DNA of 64,000 nt from Bacillus wiedmannii. Its GTDB lineage: Bacteria; Bacillota; Bacilli; Bacillales; Bacillaceae_G. The notes under the pieces were generated by a model, which made no database searches, was not told the DNA's origin, and saw only the letters and a program-made list of their open reading frames with translations. The stretch spans positions 124,001 through 188,000 of the forward strand of contig NZ_LOBC01000104.1 in NCBI RefSeq assembly GCF_001583695.1. The letters run 5' to 3'. Position numbers and translations under genes: made by a program. Position 1 is the first letter of the stretch; every line of letters starts with the position of its first letter. Shown piece by piece: positions 9,501 through 17,667 of this stretch.

Positions 9501-10088
9501 TGCGCCAGATAGATGTTGCTTCAAATAGCTATAATATACCTTTAAGCGTTCATTTACTGAGCGAATATCTTTAATATTTTTAAATTGATGAAGAACACCA
9601 TCTTTTAGATACTGTTCAGATAAGTACATCTCATGAATAATAACACGTTTATTAAAATACTGATTTACAACTTCTATAAATTGGTCACAGTATGTTTTCC
9701 ACGTTTTAAAATCTATGTGCTTCCTTTTTATAACTTCAAAGTCTATCTCTTTGCGCACATTACTATCTCTAAAGATCCAACTGTTTAGAACTAAGGAGTC
9801 TCCTTTTTTCAGAAGATCATACCTTTCATCTAACAAATCAATAACAATATAATCATTCTGTCTCGAAATTTTCTCAATATCATTTAAAAAAGTTTTATTC
9901 AACTCGTTTCCTAAAATCCTCTCCTTGGCATAACTATGGGGTGTTATATTATCTGGATTATAATGAAAAGGAGCTGACATCATACTCATCATAGAATGAA
10001 GAGTATAATCTGTATCCACATATATGCTATTATCTATTACAGCATTTAATATATTTCCCGTTTCATTTCCTAAAGTTACAATGTTCAC
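6507..10088 (-). CDS. Three-domain protein: DUF6270-like + GT2 glycosyltransferase + CDP-glycerol glycerophosphotransferase (TagF-like)
   Basis: A 1193-residue predicted polymer synthase. Residues ~1-215 form a domain also found at the start of the next gene (DYIVIDLLDERY near 79-90, IIHEMYLSEQY near 150-160), resembling DUF6270. Residues ~240-480 are a GT-A family 2 glycosyltransferase (VAVVIASYN, VIVVDDGSTDN, MFLDGDDYID). A beta-rich linker follows. From ~820 there is a TagF-like domain with IFIQHG, LLHPR and VTDYSSILFDF, which in characterised TagF place the catalytic His residues and the CDP-glycerol site. It may add a sugar and glycerol phosphate in one polypeptide. Base composition is lower in GC than the flanking backbone genes, which suggests a variable or transferred island. 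Acceptor and product are unknown. Confidence 0.85.
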   Translation of the reverse strand: MNIVTLGNETGNILNAVIDNSIYVDTDYTLHSMMSMMSAPFHYNPDNITPHSYAKERILGNELNKTFLNDIEKISRQNDYIVIDLLDERYDLLKKGDSLVLNSWIFRDSNVRKEIDFEVIKRKHIDFKTWKTYCDQFIEVVNQYFNKRVIIHEMYLSEQYLKDGVLHQFKNIKDIRSVNERLKVYYSYLKQHLSGAKVVKIKENNYTDINLLNVYNPAKKNEKYIQNLLNQIKNVEEQNSLYKVAVVIASYNVENYIEEAIESVLNQTLEGVQVIVVDDGSTDNTTNIVKQIAERDKRVSYRFLENTGSPSEPRNIGKKIANAEYVMFLDGDDYIDSNACEKMYNYAEKQGADLVVGRMMSFIGEKQFETFENVPRFRQRMEFLKRIKNFEVVSITENPVLYLFPSCCAKLYKKELIKNIDFVKSIKYAEDLLFSNTMFFQSKKTLVLKDFVYYYRGRGETSNSSITQQKNIQNLKDLSIAVSSINNVIEKNKFNIKNKVRFNNLIQFYRMLEASQHVSSIIQYPQEEQMLVLKLVRGTLFGPNFNKDKLKVFSFYNFVKMTLLLENKYEELITLSRLWKKMTMYDDVNTFPFKTVKYNGKFYFIFECKGKNVLVDVTHYVNSNKLINRLVDIKFVGNQLILRGLAYINNISITNKSDIKHTIIMVNRKTKEEYKINASYSYNNKFSNSHFKYGHGGYEVTIQFNGSIHLGGYDFYIETEFLGVKKQVPLGGMNNNFVYKANNHFMKMENVHYEIVPIVKSRSKLAINYKKLPSKWGYVKRKIISNIRSKQFSIAQIKNNPGIGMGKKFKLLFSVVTEGLSNLIFRKKDIWLIGEKTGDTCNDNGFAFFKYCRENYPDKKIYYVIKKEAKEYKKVKKLGNVIHFYSLRHLYYSMNAEYIISTDNVNIMLPSNIKPLRKAKRIFIQHGIINFKRVENVYHNRNDIADKFLVSSNIEKGIISNHYGFNPQDIISTGLLRTQYLQNKVKENNILLTFTWRTQIKTKEDFLQSNYFKRIHSLINNKKLNQVLQDNKVKLNVLLHPRMAEYVDLLSTDNSNVNFINFNEVDIKSIIESSSMIVTDYSSILFDFIYLQKPVVMYGFDYFNGNQTLAYDQIEMMIPNTFLLEEDQVIDSIEAHSKKNFKVSKMVKRQYKKMINTKPDSCEKLFDYLNNQCEKDMDKSRVINQITDDTQAI

Positions 10089-10150
10089 TAATTATCTCAC
10101 CCTTTACTTTCTCTTACTCATTTAAAAACGAAATTCCGCTCAATTTTATA

Positions 10151-11995
10151 TTAACTTATAATACTTGTAACAGTTTGTTTAGCCCAATCTCCAAGATGTT
10201 TTGGTAAATCTCCATGACCTTTTCCATCTTTTAAGAGATTATTATATACAATCTTATTTTCACGTAAGCGTTTTGTGAATCTCTCAAAGTAACCTTCATA
10301 ATAAATATCATTAGTAATACTTAAAAATTCTATCCTCGTCTGTATACCTTCATATAGTAAAGATGGTAGAACATCATCCATATATTCCGTATCTTCTTTA
10401 GATACACCTCCAGCAACATTTTTAACCAAACTACTTTGATGATAATAGCTACTATTAAATATTCCCCAATAAATAGGCGGACCTCCAGCAACTACATGCC
10501 CAACATTCATTCTCAGCCCATAATATAAGGCTGAACCGCCACCTTTAGATCCACCAAGCATAATAATGTTTTGTTTTGCGACATTACATTGCTGAGCAAT
10601 ATTTTCTATCAATTCTATAATATTTCTCTGTAAATGATCTTTTCTGTTTGTATCCTGATAAAATCTTCCGTTTAATCCGTAATCATCTAATAAATATAAT
10701 GCATTCACAGGCATATCCTTTAAAACCCCTAAAAACTCATACTTAGTTATATATGGATTAAAACCATGAAAAACTACTACTAAATATTCACTTGCTTTCT
10801 TCTTTAATAAATATTTAATATTTTCACTATCAGGACAATGACATACTTTATCAAAAGCTGTTACGTACCCTTGTTTGCGATGACGACGTATTTTTAAATA
10901 ATTAATATGTGTCTTACCTTTTCCTTTCACTTTCAGATAAATACGATAAAAATTAAATTTACTTGGTGTATGAATAATTCCATTCTGTTCTGTACACTTC
11001 TGTGAATAAAATACGCGTCCTTCATCATTAAAGAAATTGACCACTACACTTATATCCAGTTCATTTTGTTTCTTATCTATTTCTAGTAGATATTCGGCAT
11101 CCTCTTTCAATACCGGAAGGAGAGTTCTGTTCACCTTAAAAAATTCATCATAAAAATTCGACCAAAATCCTACTGTTTTTTCTTCACTTTCTACAGACAT
11201 TTGAATTTCTGCTTCGCCACCAACACAAAATTTAAAATCTATATTTGCATGTGGGACTAAATACATATGTGTAGTAAATGGGATTTTATAGTACTCTTGT
11301 GTACTATCAAATGTATTGTACAAATCTGTATAATACTTCTTAAAATATTCTTCTCCTGGAAGGTTGAATTTTAAATGTGGTGTAAAAACAGATTCAGCAT
11401 AATTCTTATCTATTTTTATCATACCTATGCCTTCAAAATTCTTTTCAAAGAACTTATACATTTTTTGTAATTTATTATTTATCTGAACCACTTCGGAATA
11501 GTTTTCTAACCTTATTGCTTTATTTTCTTTCACATATTCTTCTGTAAAATATACTTCATGAAGAATAACCTTATCGCTAGATACTATCTTTTTTAGCATT
11601 GCTATAAAATCTAAACAAACTTTTTGCCATCTCATATTAAAGATATTTTCATGTGTAATAGATTCGCTTTTAAGATCTATCTCTTCTAATTCTTGTTGTA
11701 GGTCACATGTTAGGGTTAATTTTTGATCTTTATAACTAAAAACATTGTATGCTTCATCTAAAAAATCAATAATGATATAATCTGAAGAATTCACATACTT
11801 AGGTAGATCATAAAACTTAGAGTAGCTTTCGTATTGTACTTGAGATGAATCAAAGAAATCGATATTTCTTGATTTTTGTTTTGACATTAAAGTTTCTAAG
11901 TTTACTTGATGGATATCCGTCACTAACTCAATATTTTTCGTCGAAGCTAGATTAAAACCCAATCTACTCGCGGCACCAATAGTTGTAATTTTCAC
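10151..11995 (-). CDS. DUF6270-like domain fused to Asp2-like alpha/beta serine hydrolase or acyltransferase
   Basis: 614 residues. The N-terminal ~210 are homologous to the start of the 6507-10088 protein (DYIIIDFLDEAY at 72-83, VILHEVYFTEEY at 143-154). A beta-sandwich-like middle (~235-375) is followed by an alpha/beta hydrolase domain. This carries a nucleophile elbow GGSKGGG with Ser483, a likely acid in TNDIYYEG (D563) and a likely catalytic His in GKGHGD (H594). The arrangement resembles Asp2 of accessory Sec systems, which O-acetylates GlcNAc on glycoproteins. Acyl transfer or hydrolysis on the island's polymer is an inference. There is no signal peptide, so it acts inside the cell. 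12 bp separate it from the next gene upstream. Confidence 0.75.
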   Translation of the reverse strand: MKITTIGAASRLGFNLASTKNIELVTDIHQVNLETLMSKQKSRNIDFFDSSQVQYESYSKFYDLPKYVNSSDYIIIDFLDEAYNVFSYKDQKLTLTCDLQQELEEIDLKSESITHENIFNMRWQKVCLDFIAMLKKIVSSDKVILHEVYFTEEYVKENKAIRLENYSEVVQINNKLQKMYKFFEKNFEGIGMIKIDKNYAESVFTPHLKFNLPGEEYFKKYYTDLYNTFDSTQEYYKIPFTTHMYLVPHANIDFKFCVGGEAEIQMSVESEEKTVGFWSNFYDEFFKVNRTLLPVLKEDAEYLLEIDKKQNELDISVVVNFFNDEGRVFYSQKCTEQNGIIHTPSKFNFYRIYLKVKGKGKTHINYLKIRRHRKQGYVTAFDKVCHCPDSENIKYLLKKKASEYLVVVFHGFNPYITKYEFLGVLKDMPVNALYLLDDYGLNGRFYQDTNRKDHLQRNIIELIENIAQQCNVAKQNIIMLGGSKGGGSALYYGLRMNVGHVVAGGPPIYWGIFNSSYYHQSSLVKNVAGGVSKEDTEYMDDVLPSLLYEGIQTRIEFLSITNDIYYEGYFERFTKRLRENKIVYNNLLKDGKGHGDLPKHLGDWAKQTVTSIIS

Positions 11996-12007
11996 CTTAC
12001 CAATCCC

Positions 12008-14737
12008 CTATTCTTTTTTTATAGATTCAAATATCATTTGACAATGTTTATTAGAGCTCTCTTTTAGATATATAGACCTTTGTCTTTTAAAAAACATTTC
12101 GTCAGCGCAAAAATTTGCTTTTTTAGAAATGATATCAAATATATCTTCCATACCATTAATAACCGGCCCAAATAAGTTTTTCTTATGATTAATCGGTCCT
12201 TCATTGTAATGCTTAGAATAGAATTTATCATAATCAAACTGATAAAAAATAACTGGTTTATTCATATAAGCAAAATCAAATGAAACGGTAGAATAATCCG
12301 TAATCAGTAAACGATGACGCTTCAATAGACTTTGAACAGTTTCTTCGCCTTGTTTTACGACTTTTATTCGTTCATGAAACACAGGCATTTCTGCACCTAA
12401 TTTTTGTATTTGATAGTGCGGAAAGAATGTTAACGTTAAATCTTGTTTCTCTAGTATTTGATGAAGCCCTTTACTTTTTAAAAATGACATATAAGTCTGC
12501 CAGTACTTAGATTTCATTAATTGGTCTTTCGTTTTAATCCAACTTCTCCAAGTTGGCATGAGTAAAATTTCATTTCCTTTACTTTCATCCTTTAAGGCAT
12601 CCCAACGTGCAAGCCCCGTTACAATTACTTCTTCTTCGTCATATCCAAATTCCTTGACGATATGCTCCTTCTCAAACTGTGAAGACACAACAAATAGAGA
12701 ATAGCCCATTCGATTTTTATTTAACACATGATTTACACGACTTACTCCTATAACACCATGTTGAATAAAAATTTTCTTATTTTGCTGCCATTCGGGATAG
12801 TACTTTAAAATGTGTTTATAATCATCCGTATACATATTGGCTGTTTCCGAATAACTATTAATTGTCTTATTACAAATTAATAAATAAAATGTATGTTTAA
12901 AACTTCCGTATTGGATTATATTACCTAATCCTTCGATACTTTTATAATCATTACTTTTCTTATTAATAATATAAAAAGCTGGAACATCAGGGTGTTTCTT
13001 CCGAATATACGTAAATAAGTGATAGGAATTATCTTGTGCTGTATCTTCTCTTTCACCAATTAACCATATATTCTTTCTACGAAAATATGATCCAAATAAT
13101 TTATAGAATATAATTGCAAGTAATGCTTTATAATTTTTTCTTTTAAATAACCCTAAATCATAACGAATTGCTCGCTTAACTTCACTATATGTATTCATCA
13201 TTCTCTTCATATAGTTAGACTTACGAATTTGAATTGTAGCTTCACTATTTTTATATAGTACCTTAATATCCAATGAATTTTCATTTTGATACTTTGTATT
13301 ATTGCGTAACTGTGCTAACAGAACCCTTAGCGGTTCTTCAATAACAGTTTTCCCTATGCTGAGGCGTATTGATATTTTCCATTCTCCCTCTTCTAACAAA
13401 TCTCTTACATTGACTTCTATTGTTTCAAATCCCGCATCATTATAGTCAATGGTATTGTTAGAAAATAAGTATGATATATCCGTACGTAAGGAGTTTTTTA
13501 GTTGAATTGTTTTAGTGGTTCCATCTTTATAAAATACTAATTCTTTTTTTATTTTTTTAGTTGATAAATTTTCAACGAATGCATATCCACTAATTGTAAG
13601 AATCTCTTTACGAAGTTTTATCCCTTCAATTTTATGAACTAGGGCTAAATTATTAACTTGTAATAATTCCTTATATCGAGGGAAAAATCGATAATAAAAA
13701 TAATAATATTTCTCATTATCATATACATGTTCTTTTGTAATTAATTCATCCTGAAAGATGTTTAATAATTTCTCTAAACCTATATAATCATTTTCTTTTA
13801 TCATTTCAGTTATTAATTGATCTCGCACATTAAAATCTTCTACATGTTTAAAACTAATTAGACTTGATAGAAACTTATTTCCTAGTTGAATGACTTCTAA
13901 AAGCTTTTCATTTGAAAAATCTTTTCCCTTTAAAACAATGGAATCCACAAAGAATTTCCACTGTCTTGCCTCTATAGTATGGATTAATGCAAGCCTTTTT
14001 CTCTCTCTATACATGGCCGTTAATTTCATTTGTAATATAACTAACTGATTAAAAAATGTAATCGTTGTATTTTTAGATAGGTTATTGTTACCGTTATCTA
14101 CTATCCTATAATAAAGCAAGGGTATCTCACGTACGATTACTCTTTCTGCAACCAACAAACATTGTTGGGTAAATAGCAAGTCTTCTCCTACCCAAAGATC
14201 TTCATCAAAATGAATACCATTAAGGACACACATTTCTCTTTTAAATATTTTATTGCTCGTGGATGGAGTAAGATGTAACTCTAAGTTCCCTGCAATATTT
14301 CTAATTAATGGAAATTCCTTATTGAATAATTTTTTCATATATGAAAGTGGCCAATTTTTATATTCATTAAAGCAAATAATATTGGCAATAACCATATCTG
14401 CATTATTTTTGTTCGCAACATCATACATTTTCTCGTATCCAGCTAAATGTACATAATCATCCGCATCTAAAAATGTAACATATTCCCCGTTTGCTTTTTG
14501 TAATCCGGCATTACGAGCAGCACTCACACCCGAATTCTGTTGTCTATAAACTTTCAAATTATTATGTTGTTTTTCATACTGCCCCAATACTGTCATACTA
14601 TTATCTGTTGAGCCATCATCAACAACAATAATTTCAATCCCCTTTAATGTCTGTTCAACAACAGATTGTAAACACTGAGCTAAATATTGTTCTTTATTAT
14701 AATTTGTAATTACTACACTTAGCTTTACTTTCTTCAA
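12008..14737 (-). CDS. GT2 glycosyltransferase fused to CDP-glycerol glycerophosphotransferase (TagF-like)
   Basis: 909 residues. The GT2 domain begins at residue 4 (LSVVITNYNKEQYLAQCL, EIIVVDDGSTDNS, FLDADDYV). A helical and beta-rich middle follows, then a TagF-like domain from about 555 (NIWLIGERED, IFIQHGVIG, FFPHYQIQ, ITDYSTVSFDFAYM). It lacks the extra N-terminal domain of its larger paralogue at 6507-10088. The second key motif is FPH rather than LHP but keeps the His. Likely role: sugar plus glycerol-phosphate addition to an exported polymer. No tagD (CDP-glycerol synthesis) gene is in the window. Confidence 0.87.
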   Translation of the reverse strand: MKKVKLSVVITNYNKEQYLAQCLQSVVEQTLKGIEIIVVDDGSTDNSMTVLGQYEKQHNNLKVYRQQNSGVSAARNAGLQKANGEYVTFLDADDYVHLAGYEKMYDVANKNNADMVIANIICFNEYKNWPLSYMKKLFNKEFPLIRNIAGNLELHLTPSTSNKIFKREMCVLNGIHFDEDLWVGEDLLFTQQCLLVAERVIVREIPLLYYRIVDNGNNNLSKNTTITFFNQLVILQMKLTAMYRERKRLALIHTIEARQWKFFVDSIVLKGKDFSNEKLLEVIQLGNKFLSSLISFKHVEDFNVRDQLITEMIKENDYIGLEKLLNIFQDELITKEHVYDNEKYYYFYYRFFPRYKELLQVNNLALVHKIEGIKLRKEILTISGYAFVENLSTKKIKKELVFYKDGTTKTIQLKNSLRTDISYLFSNNTIDYNDAGFETIEVNVRDLLEEGEWKISIRLSIGKTVIEEPLRVLLAQLRNNTKYQNENSLDIKVLYKNSEATIQIRKSNYMKRMMNTYSEVKRAIRYDLGLFKRKNYKALLAIIFYKLFGSYFRRKNIWLIGEREDTAQDNSYHLFTYIRKKHPDVPAFYIINKKSNDYKSIEGLGNIIQYGSFKHTFYLLICNKTINSYSETANMYTDDYKHILKYYPEWQQNKKIFIQHGVIGVSRVNHVLNKNRMGYSLFVVSSQFEKEHIVKEFGYDEEEVIVTGLARWDALKDESKGNEILLMPTWRSWIKTKDQLMKSKYWQTYMSFLKSKGLHQILEKQDLTLTFFPHYQIQKLGAEMPVFHERIKVVKQGEETVQSLLKRHRLLITDYSTVSFDFAYMNKPVIFYQFDYDKFYSKHYNEGPINHKKNLFGPVINGMEDIFDIISKKANFCADEMFFKRQRSIYLKESSNKHCQMIFESIKKE

Positions 14738-14802
14738 GAAACCCTCATTCCCATCTTTTAGTTCCTATGGTAACGTAGAAATCAAAAATCTTTTCTCCTA
14801 TA

Positions 14803-16101
14803 TCATTCCAAATTCTTATATATATTTATAAAGAGTTCTTTTTCATTTTCCCAATTATAATTATTACGGGCAATGAAGCTATTTTCTCTCATTTTTTCTC
14901 TTTCTTCTGGATGTTCTAGTATGTAGTTTACTCCTTCAGCAATGGAAGCAGGATTGTGAGAATCTATACAAACCCCAACATATTCATTTTCCACCACACG
15001 TTGTATCTCTGGAAAACTACAAGCAACAACTGGAACCCCGCTCATCATATATTCAAATAGTTTATTAGATGAAGCTGAATAATGATTAAAACAAACGTTA
15101 TTTAAAACTTGAAAACCTAAATAAGCGTTCTTCGTATAGTGTAATAATTCATTCACAGGTACTTTCGGAATGAATTTCACTTTATTTTCCAAACCTAAAT
15201 CCAATACCATCTTCTGTAACTCAGGTTTAATACGTCCATCGCCAATAAATACAAGTATGCCCTTTTTAAACATTGGAACTGCTTGTACTAGCTTTTCTAG
15301 GCCTCTGCCCACTTGAATTCCGCCTTGATACAATAAGATAGGCTCTTCCTGCGGAATCTCTAACACTTCATGCAAATTAATCGAATTACTGTCCTCTGGT
15401 TGTGTTACAAAAGGATAATTATGAATGACCTTAGGGTAGAAGCCATATAAATCTTCCGCATATTTTGCACGAGTATGATTTTCCATAATCATCACATCTG
15501 TATATTTTAGAAAGAATTTCTCCATAATTCCATAAATTTTACTATTGTATCCGGTACGGCTGGTCTGTACCTCATGTGAATCATAGATTAATTTCTTTTT
15601 TCTAAATACTTTCGCACAAAGCCATCCTTGTGGTAGTGTATTTAAATCATTGGAATGATAGAAATCATATTCCTTCTTCAAACCAACCTTAACCATTTGA
15701 GTCAGTATATAAGAGCGTACAATTAATGTCCGTAGCTTTCTCATAGAAAATAATGCACCAAATAACAATATTAAACCGGTTATCATTGGGATTTTCCACA
15801 AACAAAGTGCTGCAATTACTCCAAATAAAAACATTGTAACTATATTTTTCGTTATCAACTGCTTTACTCTTTTTGCTGCACCCAATCCTCTTTGTAAAAG
15901 AGATAGTCGATTATTTACACGTGTTACTGTAAATCCTTCTTTTCGCATCTCCCACTTAGGTAAATCATTTTGTTTCCAATCATGAATACATATCAGGTCT
16001 ACTTCATAATCCTCTTCAGCTAAAGCCGTGCATTCTCTTAATACACGAGCATCATTTGTGAAGTGGTTCCATACGAACATACATACTTTCTTCTGTGGCA
16101 T
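14803..16101 (-). CDS. Glycosyltransferase family 4 with internal membrane hairpin
   Basis: About 432 residues. GT-B fold: an N-terminal acceptor half starting KVCMFVWNHFTNDARVLREC, and a C-terminal GT4 donor half (PILLYQGGIQVGRGLEKLV, the EYMMSGVPVVA segment with its conserved Glu). Unusually, two hydrophobic stretches (~residues 86-122) sit inside the N-terminal half, predicting a membrane hairpin. Two ATGs are adjacent (16104 and 16101); GGAGG is 3 nt from the first and 6 nt from the second, favouring the second. The start overlaps the 3' end of the next GT4 gene by about 50 bp. Sugar specificity cannot be told. Confidence 0.85.
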   Translation of the reverse strand: MPQKKVCMFVWNHFTNDARVLRECTALAEEDYEVDLICIHDWKQNDLPKWEMRKEGFTVTRVNNRLSLLQRGLGAAKRVKQLITKNIVTMFLFGVIAALCLWKIPMITGLILLFGALFSMRKLRTLIVRSYILTQMVKVGLKKEYDFYHSNDLNTLPQGWLCAKVFRKKKLIYDSHEVQTSRTGYNSKIYGIMEKFFLKYTDVMIMENHTRAKYAEDLYGFYPKVIHNYPFVTQPEDSNSINLHEVLEIPQEEPILLYQGGIQVGRGLEKLVQAVPMFKKGILVFIGDGRIKPELQKMVLDLGLENKVKFIPKVPVNELLHYTKNAYLGFQVLNNVCFNHYSASSNKLFEYMMSGVPVVACSFPEIQRVVENEYVGVCIDSHNPASIAEGVNYILEHPEEREKMRENSFIARNNYNWENEKELFINIYKNLE

Positions 16102-17311
16102 CATTTTCCTCCATTAAACTTGTTAATACTTTAATATTATTTTTCCATCTCAAATATTGGAAAGCAAATTCATGCCCATTGTTTCCCATTTTCCTACGTA
16201 ATATCTCATTTTCAGCTAGTTTGATAATGTGTTCTCCTAATTCTTTAGCTGTTCGATCATTTGAAATCAAACCACATTGAGCTTCATTAATAACTTTTTC
16301 GGCATATCCAGACACATCTCCAATAATCGGCTTTTTCATACACATATAATCAATAATTTTTCCTGGTAAGACGGTTTGAAATACTTTTTCATCTACTAAA
16401 CTAACATATGCAATATGTGCCTTTGCAACTTCTTTTAAGGTTTTATTACGACTTTTCGCTTTAATAATTTCTATATTAGAAAGTTTTTTTTCTTTAATAA
16501 CTTCAGCCACCTGATAACTTTTAAACCCATAGCCAATTATTTTAAATTTAATATTTTCCTTTTCTCGTAAATATTCAGCCACCTCAATCAACTTTAGTAC
16601 ATCTTGAGCTAACCCAATATTTCCTGTATAAATTACTTCAACTGTTTTAGCACTCAAATCAGTTATAGCTTTTTTAGTTTCTATCATATGTAATTCTTCT
16701 TCTGTTAAAGAGTTTGGCATAAATGATACTTTTTCACGTCTAACCCCTTTTAACTCCAGGTATGGAATAAATCCTGCGCTATTTACAATAATTTGATCAG
16801 CTACACGATATAACATCTTTTCTAAAGCATATGCTATCGATAATACAAACCGATTTGCAAAAACTCCAACTCCTAACAATGATTCTGGCCATAAATCTCG
16901 GACATCTAATAATAATTCAGCTTTCAACTTTTTCTTAGCAAAAAAACCTGCTATACCGATAAAAATAGGCGGAGTTGAAACGAATACATAATCATATTTT
17001 TTATCCGTACGGAATATAGCCATAATAAACAGCATTGTGATTTCTAAATACAAAAATAATCTCCTTAGCATATTATTTGTGTATTTTTTTACTCTTGGTT
17101 TTACTCTTATAATATCTTCGCTATTTATCGATTCTTCATCCCAAAATTCCTTTTTCTTATATAAATTCTCATTTGGATATCTTGGATCAGTAGTCAAGAT
17201 TGTAACATCGTATCCTCTTTCACTTAATTCCAAATAAATATTCTTTATTCTATTTGCCGCGCTTCCAATTTCCGGATAAAAATTTTGTGCTATTACTAAC
17301 ACCTTCTTCAT
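16052..17311 (-). CDS. Glycosyltransferase family 4 (WbuB-like)
   Basis: 419 residues, GT-B fold. The start MKKVLVIAQNFYPEIGSAANR, the middle LLDVRDLWPES and the donor-site region (VIYTGNIGLAQDVLKLIE, then DYMCMKKPIIGDVSGYAEKVI) match the WbuB/FucNAc-transferase-like GT4 group. A single hydrophobic stretch near residues 88-100 may anchor it to the membrane. It is the first gene of the island transcript (promoter-proximal on the minus strand), so it may act early in repeat-unit assembly. The real donor sugar is unknown. Confidence 0.87.
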   Translation of the reverse strand: MKKVLVIAQNFYPEIGSAANRIKNIYLELSERGYDVTILTTDPRYPNENLYKKKEFWDEESINSEDIIRVKPRVKKYTNNMLRRLFLYLEITMLFIMAIFRTDKKYDYVFVSTPPIFIGIAGFFAKKKLKAELLLDVRDLWPESLLGVGVFANRFVLSIAYALEKMLYRVADQIIVNSAGFIPYLELKGVRREKVSFMPNSLTEEELHMIETKKAITDLSAKTVEVIYTGNIGLAQDVLKLIEVAEYLREKENIKFKIIGYGFKSYQVAEVIKEKKLSNIEIIKAKSRNKTLKEVAKAHIAYVSLVDEKVFQTVLPGKIIDYMCMKKPIIGDVSGYAEKVINEAQCGLISNDRTAKELGEHIIKLAENEILRRKMGNNGHEFAFQYLRWKNNIKVLTSLMEENDATEESMYVRMEPLHK

Positions 17312-17667
17312 TTCTCTCTGTCCCTTCTTCCTCCCATATCAAATAATACCCCCTTCTATTTCACCTAATCACTGTCTATTTTTACTATTTTTTAACAAAT
17401 TCCACTTTAAATTTACAAAGTTCGCATTAAATTTACAAATACAAGGATATCACTAAATCTGACAAAATTGAACCTTTCTAATTAATAATTTAGCTTTTCA
17501 CAATCGGTATAAATACAACATAATATATAAATATAAATATAAATAAAAAAATCGCTACATTCTCGATATTTACTATTAAGTGCCCCATTACAAATAAACC
17601 TTGAACAGTAGACAATAAAGTCAACTATTCAAGGTTTACAGTATTTCAAACAATACTAATTCAATAT
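17312..17667. other. Intergenic region between mbl and the polymer island
   Basis: 356 bp, very AT-rich. It holds the likely mbl terminator (17596-17647), a run of ATATAA-type microrepeats near 17525-17546, and two copies of a 13-bp sequence, TTAAATTTACAAA (17407-17419 and 17427-17439), exactly 20 bp apart. The promoter of the island should be here. TTGTCA with a weak -10 (TGTATT, 17-bp spacing) on the minus strand is the best candidate I see, but it is not strong. Confidence 0.5.
17596..17647 (-). terminator. mbl terminator (probable)
   Basis: Arms AAACCTTGAA and TTCAAGGTTT with inner AGT/ACT and GAC/GTC pairs. The U-tract on the minus strand is weak (ATTTG). It lies 20 bp after mbl. Confidence 0.55.
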
